Shown: piece after piece, positions 8,242 through 16,745 of the stretch
Numbering within the stretch: the stretch's first letter is position 1
Layout of the letters: every line of letters starts with the position of its first letter
Source: Kibdelosporangium persicum
GTDB lineage: Bacteria > Actinomycetota > Actinomycetes > Mycobacteriales > Pseudonocardiaceae
Reading direction: 5' to 3'
DNA length: 64,000 nucleotides
Assembly: GCF_013280595.1 (NCBI RefSeq)
Contig: NZ_JAAATY010000002.1
Coordinates: 372,001 to 436,000 of the forward strand
The notes under the pieces: model-generated
Database searches by the model: none
What the model saw: only the letters and a program-made list of their open reading frames with translations
Told to the model about the DNA's origin: nothing
Program-made: the position numbers and the translations under genes

Positions 8242-9444
8242 GTGACCCAGCAGGCCGACTTGGACACCGCCACCAAGGGACTGGACCCCCCGTTCGCCGT
8301 GGTGGACCTCGACGCGTTCGACGCCAACGCGCAGGAACTGGTGCGCCGCGCCGGTGGACGTCCGATCCGGGTGGCCAGCAAGTCGGTCCGATGCGCCTAC
8401 CTGCTCGAACGCGTGCTCGGCCGGCCGGGCTTCCAAGGCGTGATGGCGTACTCGTTGCGCGAGGCCCTGTGGCTGACCCGCAAATGGCGCGGGACTCCGT
8501 TGGCGGACACAGACATCCTGGTCGCCTACCCGACAACGGACCATGCCGCACTCCGTGACCTCGCCACCGACCCCGAAGCCGCCAGGGTCATCTCGGTGAT
8601 CGCCGACTCGACCGGGCATCTCGACCTGATCGACTCGGCGCTGGGTGCCGATCATCCTCCGATCCGCGTCTGCCTGGAGTTCGACGCGGCCTGGCGTCCC
8701 ATGCCCGGCGTGTACGTGGGCACCCGCCGATCCCCGGTCCACACCCCACGCCAGGCGGCCCGGCTGGCCGCGGCGATCGTCCGCCGCCCAGGCTTCGCGC
8801 TGGTCGGAGTGATGTCCTACGAGGGCCAGATCGCCGGCCTCGGCGACAAACCGCCGGGCAACCCGCTGAAAGGCGCGGTCATCGCCTGGATGCAACGCCG
8901 CTCCGGCCCGGAACTGATCAACCGCCGCAGCGCGGCCATCGCGGCGATCCGCGCGGTGGCCGACCTGGAGTTCGTGAACGGCGGCGGCACCGGCAGCCTC
9001 GAACTGACCTCCGGCGACCCGTCGGTCACGGAACTGGCAGCAGGCTCGGGCCTGATCGGCCCGTGGCTCTTCGACAGCTACCGCGGTTTCACCCCGCGGC
9101 CGGCGGCGTTCTACGCCCTGCCGGTGGTCCGCCGTCCCGCACCCCGGATCGCCACCTTGTTCGCGGGCGGGTACGTCGCCTCCGGGACCGGCACGCCCGA
9201 CCGTCTGCCGCAGCCGTTCCTGCCGCACGGCCTGAAGCTGCTCGGCTTGGAAGGCGCGGGCGAGGTCCAGACTCCCGTCGTCGGCAAGGCCGCGGACACC
9301 CTGAAACTGGGCGACCGCGTCTGGATGCGGCATTCGAAGGCAGGCGAACTGGCCGAGCGCTTTCAGGACTACCACCTGGTCAGAGGCGACCGCATCGAAC
9401 GGACCGTCCCGACCTACCGGGGCGAAGGCGTGAACTTCGGCTGA
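8242..9444 (+). CDS. Alanine-racemase-fold PLP enzyme (amino-acid deaminase/aldolase-like)
   Basis: The protein has 400 residues with a GTG start. The N-terminal half is an alanine-racemase-type barrel: PFAVVDLDAFDANAQEL, then the PLP lysine context RVASKSVRC, FEFDAAWRP-type strands, GVMSYEGQIAG and FVNGGGTGSLE (phosphate-binding glycines). The C-terminal part (about 310-400) resembles the D-serine dehydratase/D-threonine aldolase beta domain, including LGDRVWMRHSKAGE. The family covers D-threonine aldolases and D-serine dehydratases, so the reaction is probably on a D- or beta-hydroxy amino acid. A divergent partner of the GulDH-like oxidase. Confidence 0.8.
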   Translation: MTQQADLDTATKGLDPPFAVVDLDAFDANAQELVRRAGGRPIRVASKSVRCAYLLERVLGRPGFQGVMAYSLREALWLTRKWRGTPLADTDILVAYPTTDHAALRDLATDPEAARVISVIADSTGHLDLIDSALGADHPPIRVCLEFDAAWRPMPGVYVGTRRSPVHTPRQAARLAAAIVRRPGFALVGVMSYEGQIAGLGDKPPGNPLKGAVIAWMQRRSGPELINRRSAAIAAIRAVADLEFVNGGGTGSLELTSGDPSVTELAAGSGLIGPWLFDSYRGFTPRPAAFYALPVVRRPAPRIATLFAGGYVASGTGTPDRLPQPFLPHGLKLLGLEGAGEVQTPVVGKAADTLKLGDRVWMRHSKAGELAERFQDYHLVRGDRIERTVPTYRGEGVNFG

Positions 9445-9649
9445 CCCGCCGCCCCTCGCCATTCCGGCCCCAGTACAGCCCCCACCACTCCCAGGGGGGC
9501 GACCCCGGACCCAGTCTACCGGCGGGTAATGCCTGGTAGGAGGGTTACCGGCGGGTTGTGGACAACCAGATTCGCCGACGGTTCCACCGGTACGGTCGCG
9601 GCGTGTGGCCAGGCCTGCTCGACGGGGTAATCCAGGCGCCGCGACCGCG

Positions 9650-10270
9650 CTACTCGCCGACCTTGCTCGACAGGTATTGCCTGAGGAGGTATTTGCCCTC
9701 GTCGATGATTGTCTGGTCGCCTCTCGGGTCGCGGCGGAAGGCCAGTTTGTGGATGCCGTCCGTCGCCTCGACCGCGATGGTGATCGGCAGGATCAGGTCT
9801 TCGGCCGGCAGGCCCGCCTTGGACGCGACGATTTCCGTCAGGCGCTCGGACACGACCTCGTTGTTGTGTTTTCCTTCGCCGTCGTCGAGCAGTTCGAGGT
9901 CGACCACGTCACCGAAATGCAGTTTGCTGAAGCCGGGAATCGTCCTGTGCATGTCGACGTAGATGTCGATGGCCAGGTCGACCGCGTCCCACCAGTGGTC
10001 GACGCAGGTTGTCTCGAATCGTTCGCTGACGACTTTGAGGAAGTGCTCGAGGTTGCGGCGGGTCAGTTCCCGCACGACCGCCCGCTTGTCGGGGAAGAAC
10101 TGGTAGAGCGAGCCAACGGCGACGCCCGCGCGCTCGGCGATCAGGGTGGTGGTCACGCCGTCGTAGCCGACTTCCTCGATCAGCGCCGCGCAGGCCTCGA
10201 GCATCTGTTCCACGCGCTTCGTGCTGCGCTGCTGTACCGGCCTTCGCCGCAGTGGTGTCGGACTCGCCAC
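9650..10270 (-). CDS. TetR-family transcriptional regulator
   Basis: The 206-residue protein has an N-terminal TetR helix-turn-helix (about 18-65: QMLEACAALIEEVGYDGVTT, IAERAGVAVGSLYQFFPDK). A ligand-binding helical domain follows with no recognisable ligand signature. It is divergent from the GH1/MFS operon, so local control of glycoside uptake and hydrolysis is plausible but unproven. Downstream (9517-9556) the 11-mer TACCGGCGGGT occurs twice, 29 bp apart, with no known meaning. Confidence 0.9.
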   Translation of the reverse strand: MASPTPLRRRPVQQRSTKRVEQMLEACAALIEEVGYDGVTTTLIAERAGVAVGSLYQFFPDKRAVVRELTRRNLEHFLKVVSERFETTCVDHWWDAVDLAIDIYVDMHRTIPGFSKLHFGDVVDLELLDDGEGKHNNEVVSERLTEIVASKAGLPAEDLILPITIAVEATDGIHKLAFRRDPRGDQTIIDEGKYLLRQYLSSKVGE

Positions 10271-10391
10271 AAGTGTCTCCTCTGCTCAACCCCTATCTTG
10301 CCGTGAATCGGCCGCTGGCGTGTGAGTGACATCGCCTCTAGCATCCGAAGGAATTTCACGTTCTGCCCGGCTGAGTCGAGATGAGGTGCGG

Positions 10392-11687
10392 ATGGCGTTC
10401 CCGGACGACTTCGTGTGGGGTGTGTCCACGTCGGCCTTCCAGATCGAGGGCGCCACGAGGGAGGGTGGGCGCGGGGTGTCGGTCTGGGACACCTTCTGCG
10501 CGACTCCCGGCAGGATCCGCGACGGGCACAACGCCGACGTCGCGTGCGACCACTACAACCGGTTCCCCGAGGACGTCGCGTTGATGTCCGAACTCGGTGT
10601 GGGGGCGTACCGCTTCTCCGTCGCGTGGCCCCGGATCCAGCCCACTGGCCAGGGCGCGGTCAACATCGAAGGGCTCGACTTCTACGACACGCTCGTCGAC
10701 GCCCTGTGCGAAGCGGGCATCGCGCCGGTCGCCACGCTCTACCACTGGGACACGCCGCAGCCGATGGAAGACGCGGGCGGCTGGCTTGTCCGGGACACGG
10801 CAGAGCGGTTCGCGGAGTACGCGCAGATCGTCGGAGAACACCTGGGCGACCGGGTGGAAATGTGGATTCCGCTCAACGAACCGATGGTGGAGACGCTCTT
10901 CGGCTACGCGTTGGGCGAGTACGCGCCGGGCAAGACGTTGCTGTTCGACGCCTTGCCCGCAGCGCACTACCAGAACCTCGCGCACGGTCTCGCCGTCAGC
11001 GCTTTGCGTTCCGTCGGGGCGAAAGCCGTTGGCACGGCGAACAACCACAGTCCGATCTGGCCGGCCAGTCAGGACGCGGACGACCTGGTGGCGGCCAGGC
11101 ACCTCGGCGCCGTGATCAACTGGATGTACTCCGATCCCGTGCTGACCGGAACCTATCCGGCCGAAGTGATTCCCTACCTGCCAACGGGTTTCGCCGACGA
11201 CCTGAGCGAAATCGCTGTGCCGCTGGACTTCTACGGCGTCAACTACTACGAACCGCAGGGCGTCGGCAAACCCGGTGCGGGCAACCCGTTGCCGTTCGAG
11301 TTGCGGCCGGTCGAAGGATATCCCTTGACCACCAACGATTCCCCGGTCGTTCCTGATGGGCTACGGCAGTTCCTGACCAGCCTCAAGAGCCGGTACGGCG
11401 ACAAGCTGCCGCCGGTCCACATCACCGAGAGCGGCTGCAGCTTCGACGGCATCCACGACCGGCAGCGCATCGAGTACCACGCCGAACACCTTGCGGCGCT
11501 GGAGAAAGCGATGTCCGAGGGCGTCGATGTGCGTGGCTACTTCGTCTGGTCCCTGTTGGACAACTTCGAGTGGTCGAAGGGGTACCAACCTCGGTTCGGC
11601 TTGGTCCACGTCGACTACGAGACCTTGGCCCGTACTCCGAAGGACTCGTTCCACTGGTACCGCGCGCTGATCGGGGGCGCTCGGTGA
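10392..11687 (+). CDS. Glycoside hydrolase family 1 beta-glucosidase
   Basis: From ATG 10392 the protein has 431 residues, within the usual GH1 range, and starts MAFPDDFVWGVSTSAFQIEG, the classic GH1 N-terminus. The acid/base Glu is E163 in LNEPM and the nucleophile is E346 in ITESG. FSVAWPRI, YHWDTPQP and FVWSLLDNFEW are also present. It has no signal peptide and is therefore cytoplasmic, acting on imported beta-glucosides. The stop overlaps the MFS start (GTGA), so a sugar taken up by the transporter is probably split by this enzyme. Confidence 0.96.
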   Translation: MAFPDDFVWGVSTSAFQIEGATREGGRGVSVWDTFCATPGRIRDGHNADVACDHYNRFPEDVALMSELGVGAYRFSVAWPRIQPTGQGAVNIEGLDFYDTLVDALCEAGIAPVATLYHWDTPQPMEDAGGWLVRDTAERFAEYAQIVGEHLGDRVEMWIPLNEPMVETLFGYALGEYAPGKTLLFDALPAAHYQNLAHGLAVSALRSVGAKAVGTANNHSPIWPASQDADDLVAARHLGAVINWMYSDPVLTGTYPAEVIPYLPTGFADDLSEIAVPLDFYGVNYYEPQGVGKPGAGNPLPFELRPVEGYPLTTNDSPVVPDGLRQFLTSLKSRYGDKLPPVHITESGCSFDGIHDRQRIEYHAEHLAALEKAMSEGVDVRGYFVWSLLDNFEWSKGYQPRFGLVHVDYETLARTPKDSFHWYRALIGGAR

Positions 11688-12898
11688 CGACCGCGTTGGC
11701 GGAGCCGACGCGACGGGTCCGCGCGGGCTGGATCAGCCTGCTGTTCCTGGCCAACCTCGGGCTGTGGCTGGCGATCTACGCGCCGATCCAGATCCTGCTG
11801 CCGCAGCAGGCCGAACTGCTCGACGCCGCCGACAAGGAGCTGGTCTTCGGGATCGTCACCGGCGCGGGCGGCCTGGTGGCGCTGATCGCCAACCCGGTGG
11901 CCGGGCTGCTGTCGGACCGGACCACGTCCCGGTTCGGCAGGCGGCACCCGTGGACGATCGGCGGCGCGGTGGTCGGCGCGGCCGGGTTGGTAGTGCTGGC
12001 CTTGGCGGGCAATGTCGCCGTGATGGTGCTCGGCTGGTGCCTCGTGCAGGCCGGGCTGAACGCCATGCTGGCCACGTTGATCTCCGCCATCCCCGACCGG
12101 GTGCCGGTCGGGCAGCGCGCGCAGACCGGCGGGTTCGTCGGGATCAGCCAGATGTTCGGCACTGTGCTCGGCGCGGTCCTGGTCACCTCGATCGTGACGG
12201 GTCTGGTCGCCGGCTACCTCGCGTCCGCGGTGGTCCTGCTGCTCGGTGCCGCCGCGTTCGTGCTGTTCACGCCGGACGCCGTGCTCCCGAAGGAGCTCGT
12301 CCCGAAGACCAGGCTGGAGCTCTGGGTCTCGCCGCGCCGGCACCGGGGCTTCGCGTGGATGTGGTGCTGCCACTTCGTGATCAACCTCGGCAACGCGTTC
12401 GGCACGTTCTACCTGCTGTTCTTCCTCAAGGACGTGGTCGGGCGCGCGGACCCGGAGGGATCGCTGCTGGTCCTGATGGCGGGCTACGGTCTCGCGCTGA
12501 TCCTCGGCGCGCTCGTGGCCGGGCGGCTCTCCGACGCGTCCGGCCGACGAAAGCCGTATGTGCTGGTCGCGGTCGCGTTCATGGCCGGGGCCGCGCTGGT
12601 TCTGGTGGTCTGGCCGACCTGGGTGGCGTCGTTGATCGCCGGTCCGCTGCTCGGCGCGGGGTTCGGCATCTACTGGGCGGTCGCGATCGCGTTGCTCACC
12701 CAGTTGCTGCCCGCGGCCGCCGACCGCGCCAAGGACCTCGGCGTGGTGAACATCGCCAACGCATTGCCACAGGTCTTCGCGCCACTGCTGGCCTCGGGAA
12801 TCCTCGCCGGCCTCGGGTACGCCGGTCTGTTCGGCGCGTCCGCGCTGGCCACCCTCATCGCGGGCGTCTTCGTCACGCGAATCAGAACGGCTGCGTAG
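11684..12898 (+). CDS. MFS transporter, probably glycoside/sugar
   Basis: The GTG at 11684 overlaps the beta-glucosidase stop by 4 bp (GTGA) and gives 404 residues. About 12 hydrophobic helices are visible. The loop between TM2 and TM3 carries the major-facilitator motif LLSDRTTSRFGRRHPWTIGG, and a related RLSDASGRRKPY lies after the midpoint. Coupling to a GH1 enzyme suggests beta-glucoside or disaccharide import. The substrate cannot be read from sequence. Confidence 0.9.
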   Translation: MTTALAEPTRRVRAGWISLLFLANLGLWLAIYAPIQILLPQQAELLDAADKELVFGIVTGAGGLVALIANPVAGLLSDRTTSRFGRRHPWTIGGAVVGAAGLVVLALAGNVAVMVLGWCLVQAGLNAMLATLISAIPDRVPVGQRAQTGGFVGISQMFGTVLGAVLVTSIVTGLVAGYLASAVVLLLGAAAFVLFTPDAVLPKELVPKTRLELWVSPRRHRGFAWMWCCHFVINLGNAFGTFYLLFFLKDVVGRADPEGSLLVLMAGYGLALILGALVAGRLSDASGRRKPYVLVAVAFMAGAALVLVVWPTWVASLIAGPLLGAGFGIYWAVAIALLTQLLPAAADRAKDLGVVNIANALPQVFAPLLASGILAGLGYAGLFGASALATLIAGVFVTRIRTAA

Positions 12899-12923
12899 CC
12901 GTCCGCCCGGCAGAGAGTGGGAG

Positions 12924-13029
12924 CCGCAGGCCGGCGTTGTCGGGGGAGGGGGGAGTGCAAGACGCCGGCCTGCGGGGCTGTGGATGACGGTCCGGTTCGC
13001 CTCGCTCGGGGGGACGGACGAACCGGACC
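12924..13029. terminator. Two consecutive perfect inverted repeats between convergent genes
   Basis: CCGCAGGCCGGCGT (12924-12937) is perfectly complementary to 12962-12975 (24-nt loop). GGTCCGGTTCG (12989-12999) is perfectly complementary to 13019-13029 (19-nt loop). They fill the gap between the convergent MFS gene and the small gene ending at 13036, so a bidirectional terminator pair is the simplest reading. Neither stem has a U-tract, which is common in high-GC actinobacteria. Confidence 0.65.
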
Positions 13030-13035
13030 GCCGGT

Positions 13036-13380
13036 CTATCGGGCGCCGGCTACTACTCGGCGCGGAGTGGTCGAAGCCCTGCGGACGTGCCTGCCGCCTG
13101 CCGGCGCGAGACCGCCTGCGACCAGGTGCTCGTAGGCCGCACGCCAGACCGAGCACGGCGCCTTCTGCTGGCGCCACCGTGACGAACAGGTCGGGCAGTT
13201 GCCTCGCTCGTCGGGCTCGTGGGCCGAGAGCATCGCGCGCCAGCCTTCGGTCAGGCGGGGCAGCTCGGATCGGGCCACGGACAGCAGGGACGGGGCGTCT
13301 GCGCGGGTCGCCAGCTCGGAGAGCATGTCAAGGCGTTCCCACACCGCATTGCGCAAAACCTGGCCGAGTATCTCGTCCAC
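13036..13380 (-). CDS. Small Cys-containing hypothetical protein (114 aa)
   Basis: The frame from GTG 13380 encodes VDEILGQVLRNAVWERLDML and a Cys cluster, CPTCSSRWRQQKAPC (CxxC plus a later Cys), that could bind a metal. The C-terminus is Arg-rich. I do not recognise the family. The start lies 13 bp downstream of the stop of the 101-aa gene, so the two form an operon divergent from the XRE regulator. Earlier in-frame starts are possible but would overlap that gene heavily. Confidence 0.55.
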   Translation of the reverse strand: MDEILGQVLRNAVWERLDMLSELATRADAPSLLSVARSELPRLTEGWRAMLSAHEPDERGNCPTCSSRWRQQKAPCSVWRAAYEHLVAGGLAPAGGRHVRRASTTPRRVVAGAR

Positions 13381-13393
13381 GGGAGCGTCACCG

Positions 13394-13699
13394 TCACCTT
13401 TCCGCCTGCTCGGCGGCTTCTCGTAGGGCGTCCCGCAGCTGGCCGAGCTGGCCGCTGGACAGGACAGCGGTCTCGCCGGGAGGTCCGACGAGCACCACCT
13501 TGTTCTGATCATTGACCAGCACAGTGAGACAGCGGTCGCGGTTGATGACGTCGCCGCAGCTGATGTGCCACACCTGACGGCCGCTGAACGAGCCGGTCAG
13601 ATCTCTGAGGCCAGGGTTGTCCTGCGACTCCCCCTGCGGTGTTGTCGCAGGTGAGGCCGCTGGGGCGGGGCGAGTCACTGTCGAGCCGACCAGGTCCAC
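13394..13699 (-). CDS. Small hypothetical protein (101 aa)
   Basis: GTG start at 13699 with GGAGGG 12 nt upstream. The N-terminal 35 residues are Pro/Thr/Ala-rich. The remainder (VWHISCGDVINRDRCLTVLV, then VVLVGPPGETAVLSSGQLGQ) looks like a small folded domain with two Cys, ending in a short helix. The family is not recognised. It is divergent from the XRE regulator, a pattern that often marks a regulator with its target pair. Confidence 0.55.
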   Translation of the reverse strand: MDLVGSTVTRPAPAASPATTPQGESQDNPGLRDLTGSFSGRQVWHISCGDVINRDRCLTVLVNDQNKVVLVGPPGETAVLSSGQLGQLRDALREAAEQAER

Positions 13700-13822
13700 G
13701 ATCCGAAGTTTCCCTCCGTGCTCGAATGCTTACCAGAAACTAGATTGGTACGTGGCAAACTCGAGTGGGGTGATGGTGAGCTGATCGGGCAAGGTTTCAC
13801 GATAAGCGGTCAACGGACTTCG

Positions 13823-13848
13823 GCCCGACCGATCAGCCCGACCGATCA
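13823..13848. repeat. Perfect 13-bp tandem repeat in divergent promoter (candidate operator)
   Basis: GCCCGACCGATCA occurs twice head-to-tail at 13823-13835 and 13836-13848, about 70 bp upstream of the XRE regulator start. A related inverted half-site, TGATCGGGC, lies at 13782-13790. This is a plausible binding site for the adjacent helix-turn-helix protein. Confidence 0.5.
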
Positions 13849-13917
13849 CCACTTCTCGGCCCTGCCGCAATGTGTTTACTCTGCGGTTGACGCCCAACGG
13901 ACTGCAAGGGGGCGCGA

Positions 13918-15294
13918 GTGAACTCCACCGGGTCACAAGGTGCTGTGGTAACCGCCGATGTCTGGGAGAAACCGGAGATGCGGGCAGCCCTCGCCGCGAG
14001 GGAGATCAGTCAGGTCTACCGGCTGCTGCGCAAGCACGGCATCTCGCAACGGCAGATAGCCGCACAGACCGGCCAGTCGCAGTCCGAGGTATCGGAGATC
14101 CTCAAAGGTCGCCAGGTCATGGCCTATGACGTACTCGCGAGGATCGCCCAAGGCCTGGGCGTTCCAAGGGGATACATGGGCCTCGCGTATGACGAGGAGA
14201 CACGGGTCAGGGTCGTCGCCACAGTCGACGACCAGACCCCCGAGGAGGCAGAGTCGGTGAAGCGTCGGAAGTTCCTCGCGCACGCCGCGGCCGTCACGAT
14301 GGGCGCGAACGTGTTCGGCGCGGACTCCGGGCCGTGGGTGTCGAACCCGATCCAGACTCCGGCACCCGGACGGATCGGCATGACGGATGTGCGCCAGGTG
14401 GAGGCCGCCACCAGGGCGTTGCGGTCGTTGGACTACCAGTACGGCGGCGGGTCCTGCCGGGACGCGGTGATCGCGCAGCTGTCGTGGGGACAGCAGATGC
14501 TGGGGGCGTCGGCGACGGACGTGGTCAAGCAACGGCTGCACGTCGCCTTGGCGGACCTGCACAACCTGGCCGGCTGGACGTCGTTCGACATCGGCCTGCT
14601 CGATTCCGCCCGCAACCACTTCGGCAAGGGCCTGGAGCTGGCCAAAGAGGGCCGCAGTGAGCCGCTGGTGGCCAACATCCTCTACCGGATGGGCCGCGTC
14701 TACCTGCACAACGGCGCGCCGAACGACGCGCTCAAGATCTTCTCGCTCGGCCAGATCGCGGCGCAGAACTCCGGCTCGGAGCTGGCGGTGGCCGTGCTGT
14801 GCGCCAACGAGGCATGGGCCTACGCGATGATGGGCCAGCGTGAGCAGACGATGAAGCTGCTGGGCCGCACGCGTGACGAGTTCGCCCGCGCGGACCTCGA
14901 CGGCGCCGAGACGTGGGTGAAGTTCTTCACCGAGACCGACGTGCACGCCATGATCGGCACCGTGCACACCGTGTTGGCCCAGGAGGTCGACACCAAGCAC
15001 ACGAAGTACGCGATCCCCGCGTTGCAACGCGCCATCGACGCGTACGGCGACGACATGGCCCGCAGCAAGACCTTCAACCTCAGCGCGCTGGCCACCAACC
15101 ACCTGATCGAGGGCGACATCGACCACGGCGCCAAGGTCGGTCGAGCGGCGGTGGAGCTGGCCGAGAACCTGACCTCCGGCCGTGCCAAGGACCGCATGCG
15201 GCCGCTGAAGCAGGAGGCCGACAAGCGCCGCAACAACACCCAGGCCCGTGAACTCTCCGACGCGCTCAACAAGTACTTCGACGCGGACGCGTGA
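13918..15294 (+). CDS. XRE-type HTH regulator with long TPR-like C-terminal domain
   Basis: The 458-residue protein starts at GTG 13918, 5 nt after AAGGGGG. Residues about 28-85 form an XRE helix-turn-helix (YRLLRKHGISQRQIAAQTGQ, then SEVSEILKGRQVMAYDVLAR). A linker carries RRKFLAHAAAV. From about residue 175 to the end it is helical and TPR-like (LYRMGRVYLHNGAPNDALKI, ANEAWAYAMMGQREQTMKLL). Proteins with this layout in streptomycetes (NsdA-like) influence development and antibiotic production. Here it probably responds to a protein or peptide partner. Confidence 0.85.
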   Translation: MNSTGSQGAVVTADVWEKPEMRAALAAREISQVYRLLRKHGISQRQIAAQTGQSQSEVSEILKGRQVMAYDVLARIAQGLGVPRGYMGLAYDEETRVRVVATVDDQTPEEAESVKRRKFLAHAAAVTMGANVFGADSGPWVSNPIQTPAPGRIGMTDVRQVEAATRALRSLDYQYGGGSCRDAVIAQLSWGQQMLGASATDVVKQRLHVALADLHNLAGWTSFDIGLLDSARNHFGKGLELAKEGRSEPLVANILYRMGRVYLHNGAPNDALKIFSLGQIAAQNSGSELAVAVLCANEAWAYAMMGQREQTMKLLGRTRDEFARADLDGAETWVKFFTETDVHAMIGTVHTVLAQEVDTKHTKYAIPALQRAIDAYGDDMARSKTFNLSALATNHLIEGDIDHGAKVGRAAVELAENLTSGRAKDRMRPLKQEADKRRNNTQARELSDALNKYFDADA

Positions 15295-15322
15295 GCCGGC
15301 CGGGCCGCCCCGAGTACGGTCG

Positions 15323-16219
15323 ATGGAGACCTCGGAGGAACGGTTCAGCAGGGACAGCCTTGCCGCGGCGCTGACCCAGATCTGCGATTCGATCGGTCTG
15401 GACGCGACCGGGGCCACCTTGCTCAGGTTCACCAACAACGCGGTGTACCGCCTGGCCGGCGACACCGCGGTGGTCCGCATCGTCGGGTCACGCGGGCTGC
15501 GGCACCGGGTCGAGAAGGTCGTCAGGATGGCCGCGTGGTTCGCCGAGCACGACATCCCGGCCGTCCGGCTGCTGGCCGGTGTCGAACAGCCCATCCGCGC
15601 GGGTGAACATCTGGCGACGGTCTGGGACGTGGTGCCGGAGGGCGGCCGCCGGCCACGAGGGCGTGATCTCGGCGGGTTGCTGCGGCGCGTCCACAGCCTG
15701 CCGCCGCCGTTGGACCTGCCCGAGTGGGATCCGTTGGACGACGTGCGCAGGCGGATCGACGACGCCGAGGACATCGCGGACGAGGATCTGCAGTTCCTGC
15801 TGAAGACCTGTGACCGCCTGCGGGAGGAACTCGCCGGGCTGGAATTCGAACTGCCGCCCGCGATGCTGCACGGTGACGCGCATCTGGGAAATCTGATCCC
15901 GTCACCGGACGGGCCGGTGTTGTGTGACTTCGATTCCACTTCGGTCGGTCCGCCTGAGTGGGATCTGACGCCTGTCGCGGTGGGTGTCGGCCGGTTCGGT
16001 GAGCCCGCGCGTACGTACCGTGAGATTGTTCGGGCGTATGGCTTCGACGTCACCCGATGGTCCGGCTTCCGGGTGTTGCGCGAGGTCAGGGAGCTGAAGC
16101 TGATCACCAGTGTGCTACCCAGCGTGCGCAGCAATCCGATGGTCCGTCCCGAGCTGATGCGCAGACTGGGTGATTTCCGGCGTGGCGACACCCGTGCGCG
16201 ATGGGTCCGGTACACCTGA
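15323..16219 (+). CDS. Aminoglycoside-phosphotransferase-family (APH) kinase
   Basis: From ATG 15323 the protein has 298 residues. It shows the APH/choline-kinase fold: nucleotide-loop strands LRFTNNAVYRLAGDTAVVRI, the catalytic loop MLHGDAHLGN (D185, N190) and the metal Asp in LCDFDSTSVGPPEWDL (D202/D204). The real substrate may be a small alcohol or an antibiotic; the fold does not prove resistance. It starts 28 bp after the XRE regulator and may share its transcript. Confidence 0.82.
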   Translation: METSEERFSRDSLAAALTQICDSIGLDATGATLLRFTNNAVYRLAGDTAVVRIVGSRGLRHRVEKVVRMAAWFAEHDIPAVRLLAGVEQPIRAGEHLATVWDVVPEGGRRPRGRDLGGLLRRVHSLPPPLDLPEWDPLDDVRRRIDDAEDIADEDLQFLLKTCDRLREELAGLEFELPPAMLHGDAHLGNLIPSPDGPVLCDFDSTSVGPPEWDLTPVAVGVGRFGEPARTYREIVRAYGFDVTRWSGFRVLREVRELKLITSVLPSVRSNPMVRPELMRRLGDFRRGDTRARWVRYT

Positions 16220-16352
16220 ATGGCGGTAACGCCAGGGCCCTGAAGAGCGAATCCTTTCTCGACGGAGAGTTGCCGTTGCCCCAACCGGGTTATCGGCTAC
16301 TCTGTGTTCAAGTTCTCGTGGAATTTCGCTCACCAAGAGGTGATTGATCACG

Positions 16353-16658
16353 GTGTTGGGGCTGCTGAGCAGGACAGTAGGTGATGGTCGGCGCGCCAAG
16401 CGTGCGCTGCGGTCCGCGCAGGTGCTGGACGAAGTCGTGGAAGCTCAGCTCGCCCTGGTCTCCCGGTTGCCCGAGGACAGTCGCCGCCGTGCGGCGGACT
16501 ACCTCGCCGAACTCGTGATGCTGGCGCAGAACTACCGGCACTACGCCGCGGGCTGGATCACCCGCAAGGAGCTGGAGAAGCGTGGGGCCGCGACCATGCA
16601 GCGGCTTGCGGAGCTGCGCCGACCCCGCGAACAGGCGCAGTTCACCGAACAGGACTGA
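16353..16658 (+). CDS. Small helical hypothetical protein (~101 aa)
   Basis: The protein is almost entirely helical and charged (SRTVGDGRRAKRALRSAQVL, RAADYLAELVMLAQNYRHY) with no membrane segment or Cys. I chose the GTG at 16353, 12 nt after AAGAGG (16335-16340). A TTG at 16344 is also possible but lies only 3 nt from that site. The family is not recognised. It is convergent with copD. Confidence 0.6.
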   Translation: MLGLLSRTVGDGRRAKRALRSAQVLDEVVEAQLALVSRLPEDSRRRAADYLAELVMLAQNYRHYAAGWITRKELEKRGAATMQRLAELRRPREQAQFTEQD

Positions 16659-16745
16659 CCGCTCGACTCTTCGGCATTTCACACCGTACCGGCCGACGAG
16701 TGACGGCCGCCACATAATCTTCCACATGCGACGAACGGCGCATCC

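Noticed and set aside
15323-16219. Aminoglycoside resistance gene
   Set aside because: The APH fold is clear, but the family has many other substrates and nothing nearby suggests resistance.
13933-16284. 783-codon open frame on the minus strand
   Set aside because: It runs antisense through the XRE regulator and the APH kinase, both with clear motifs; the product shows no domain.
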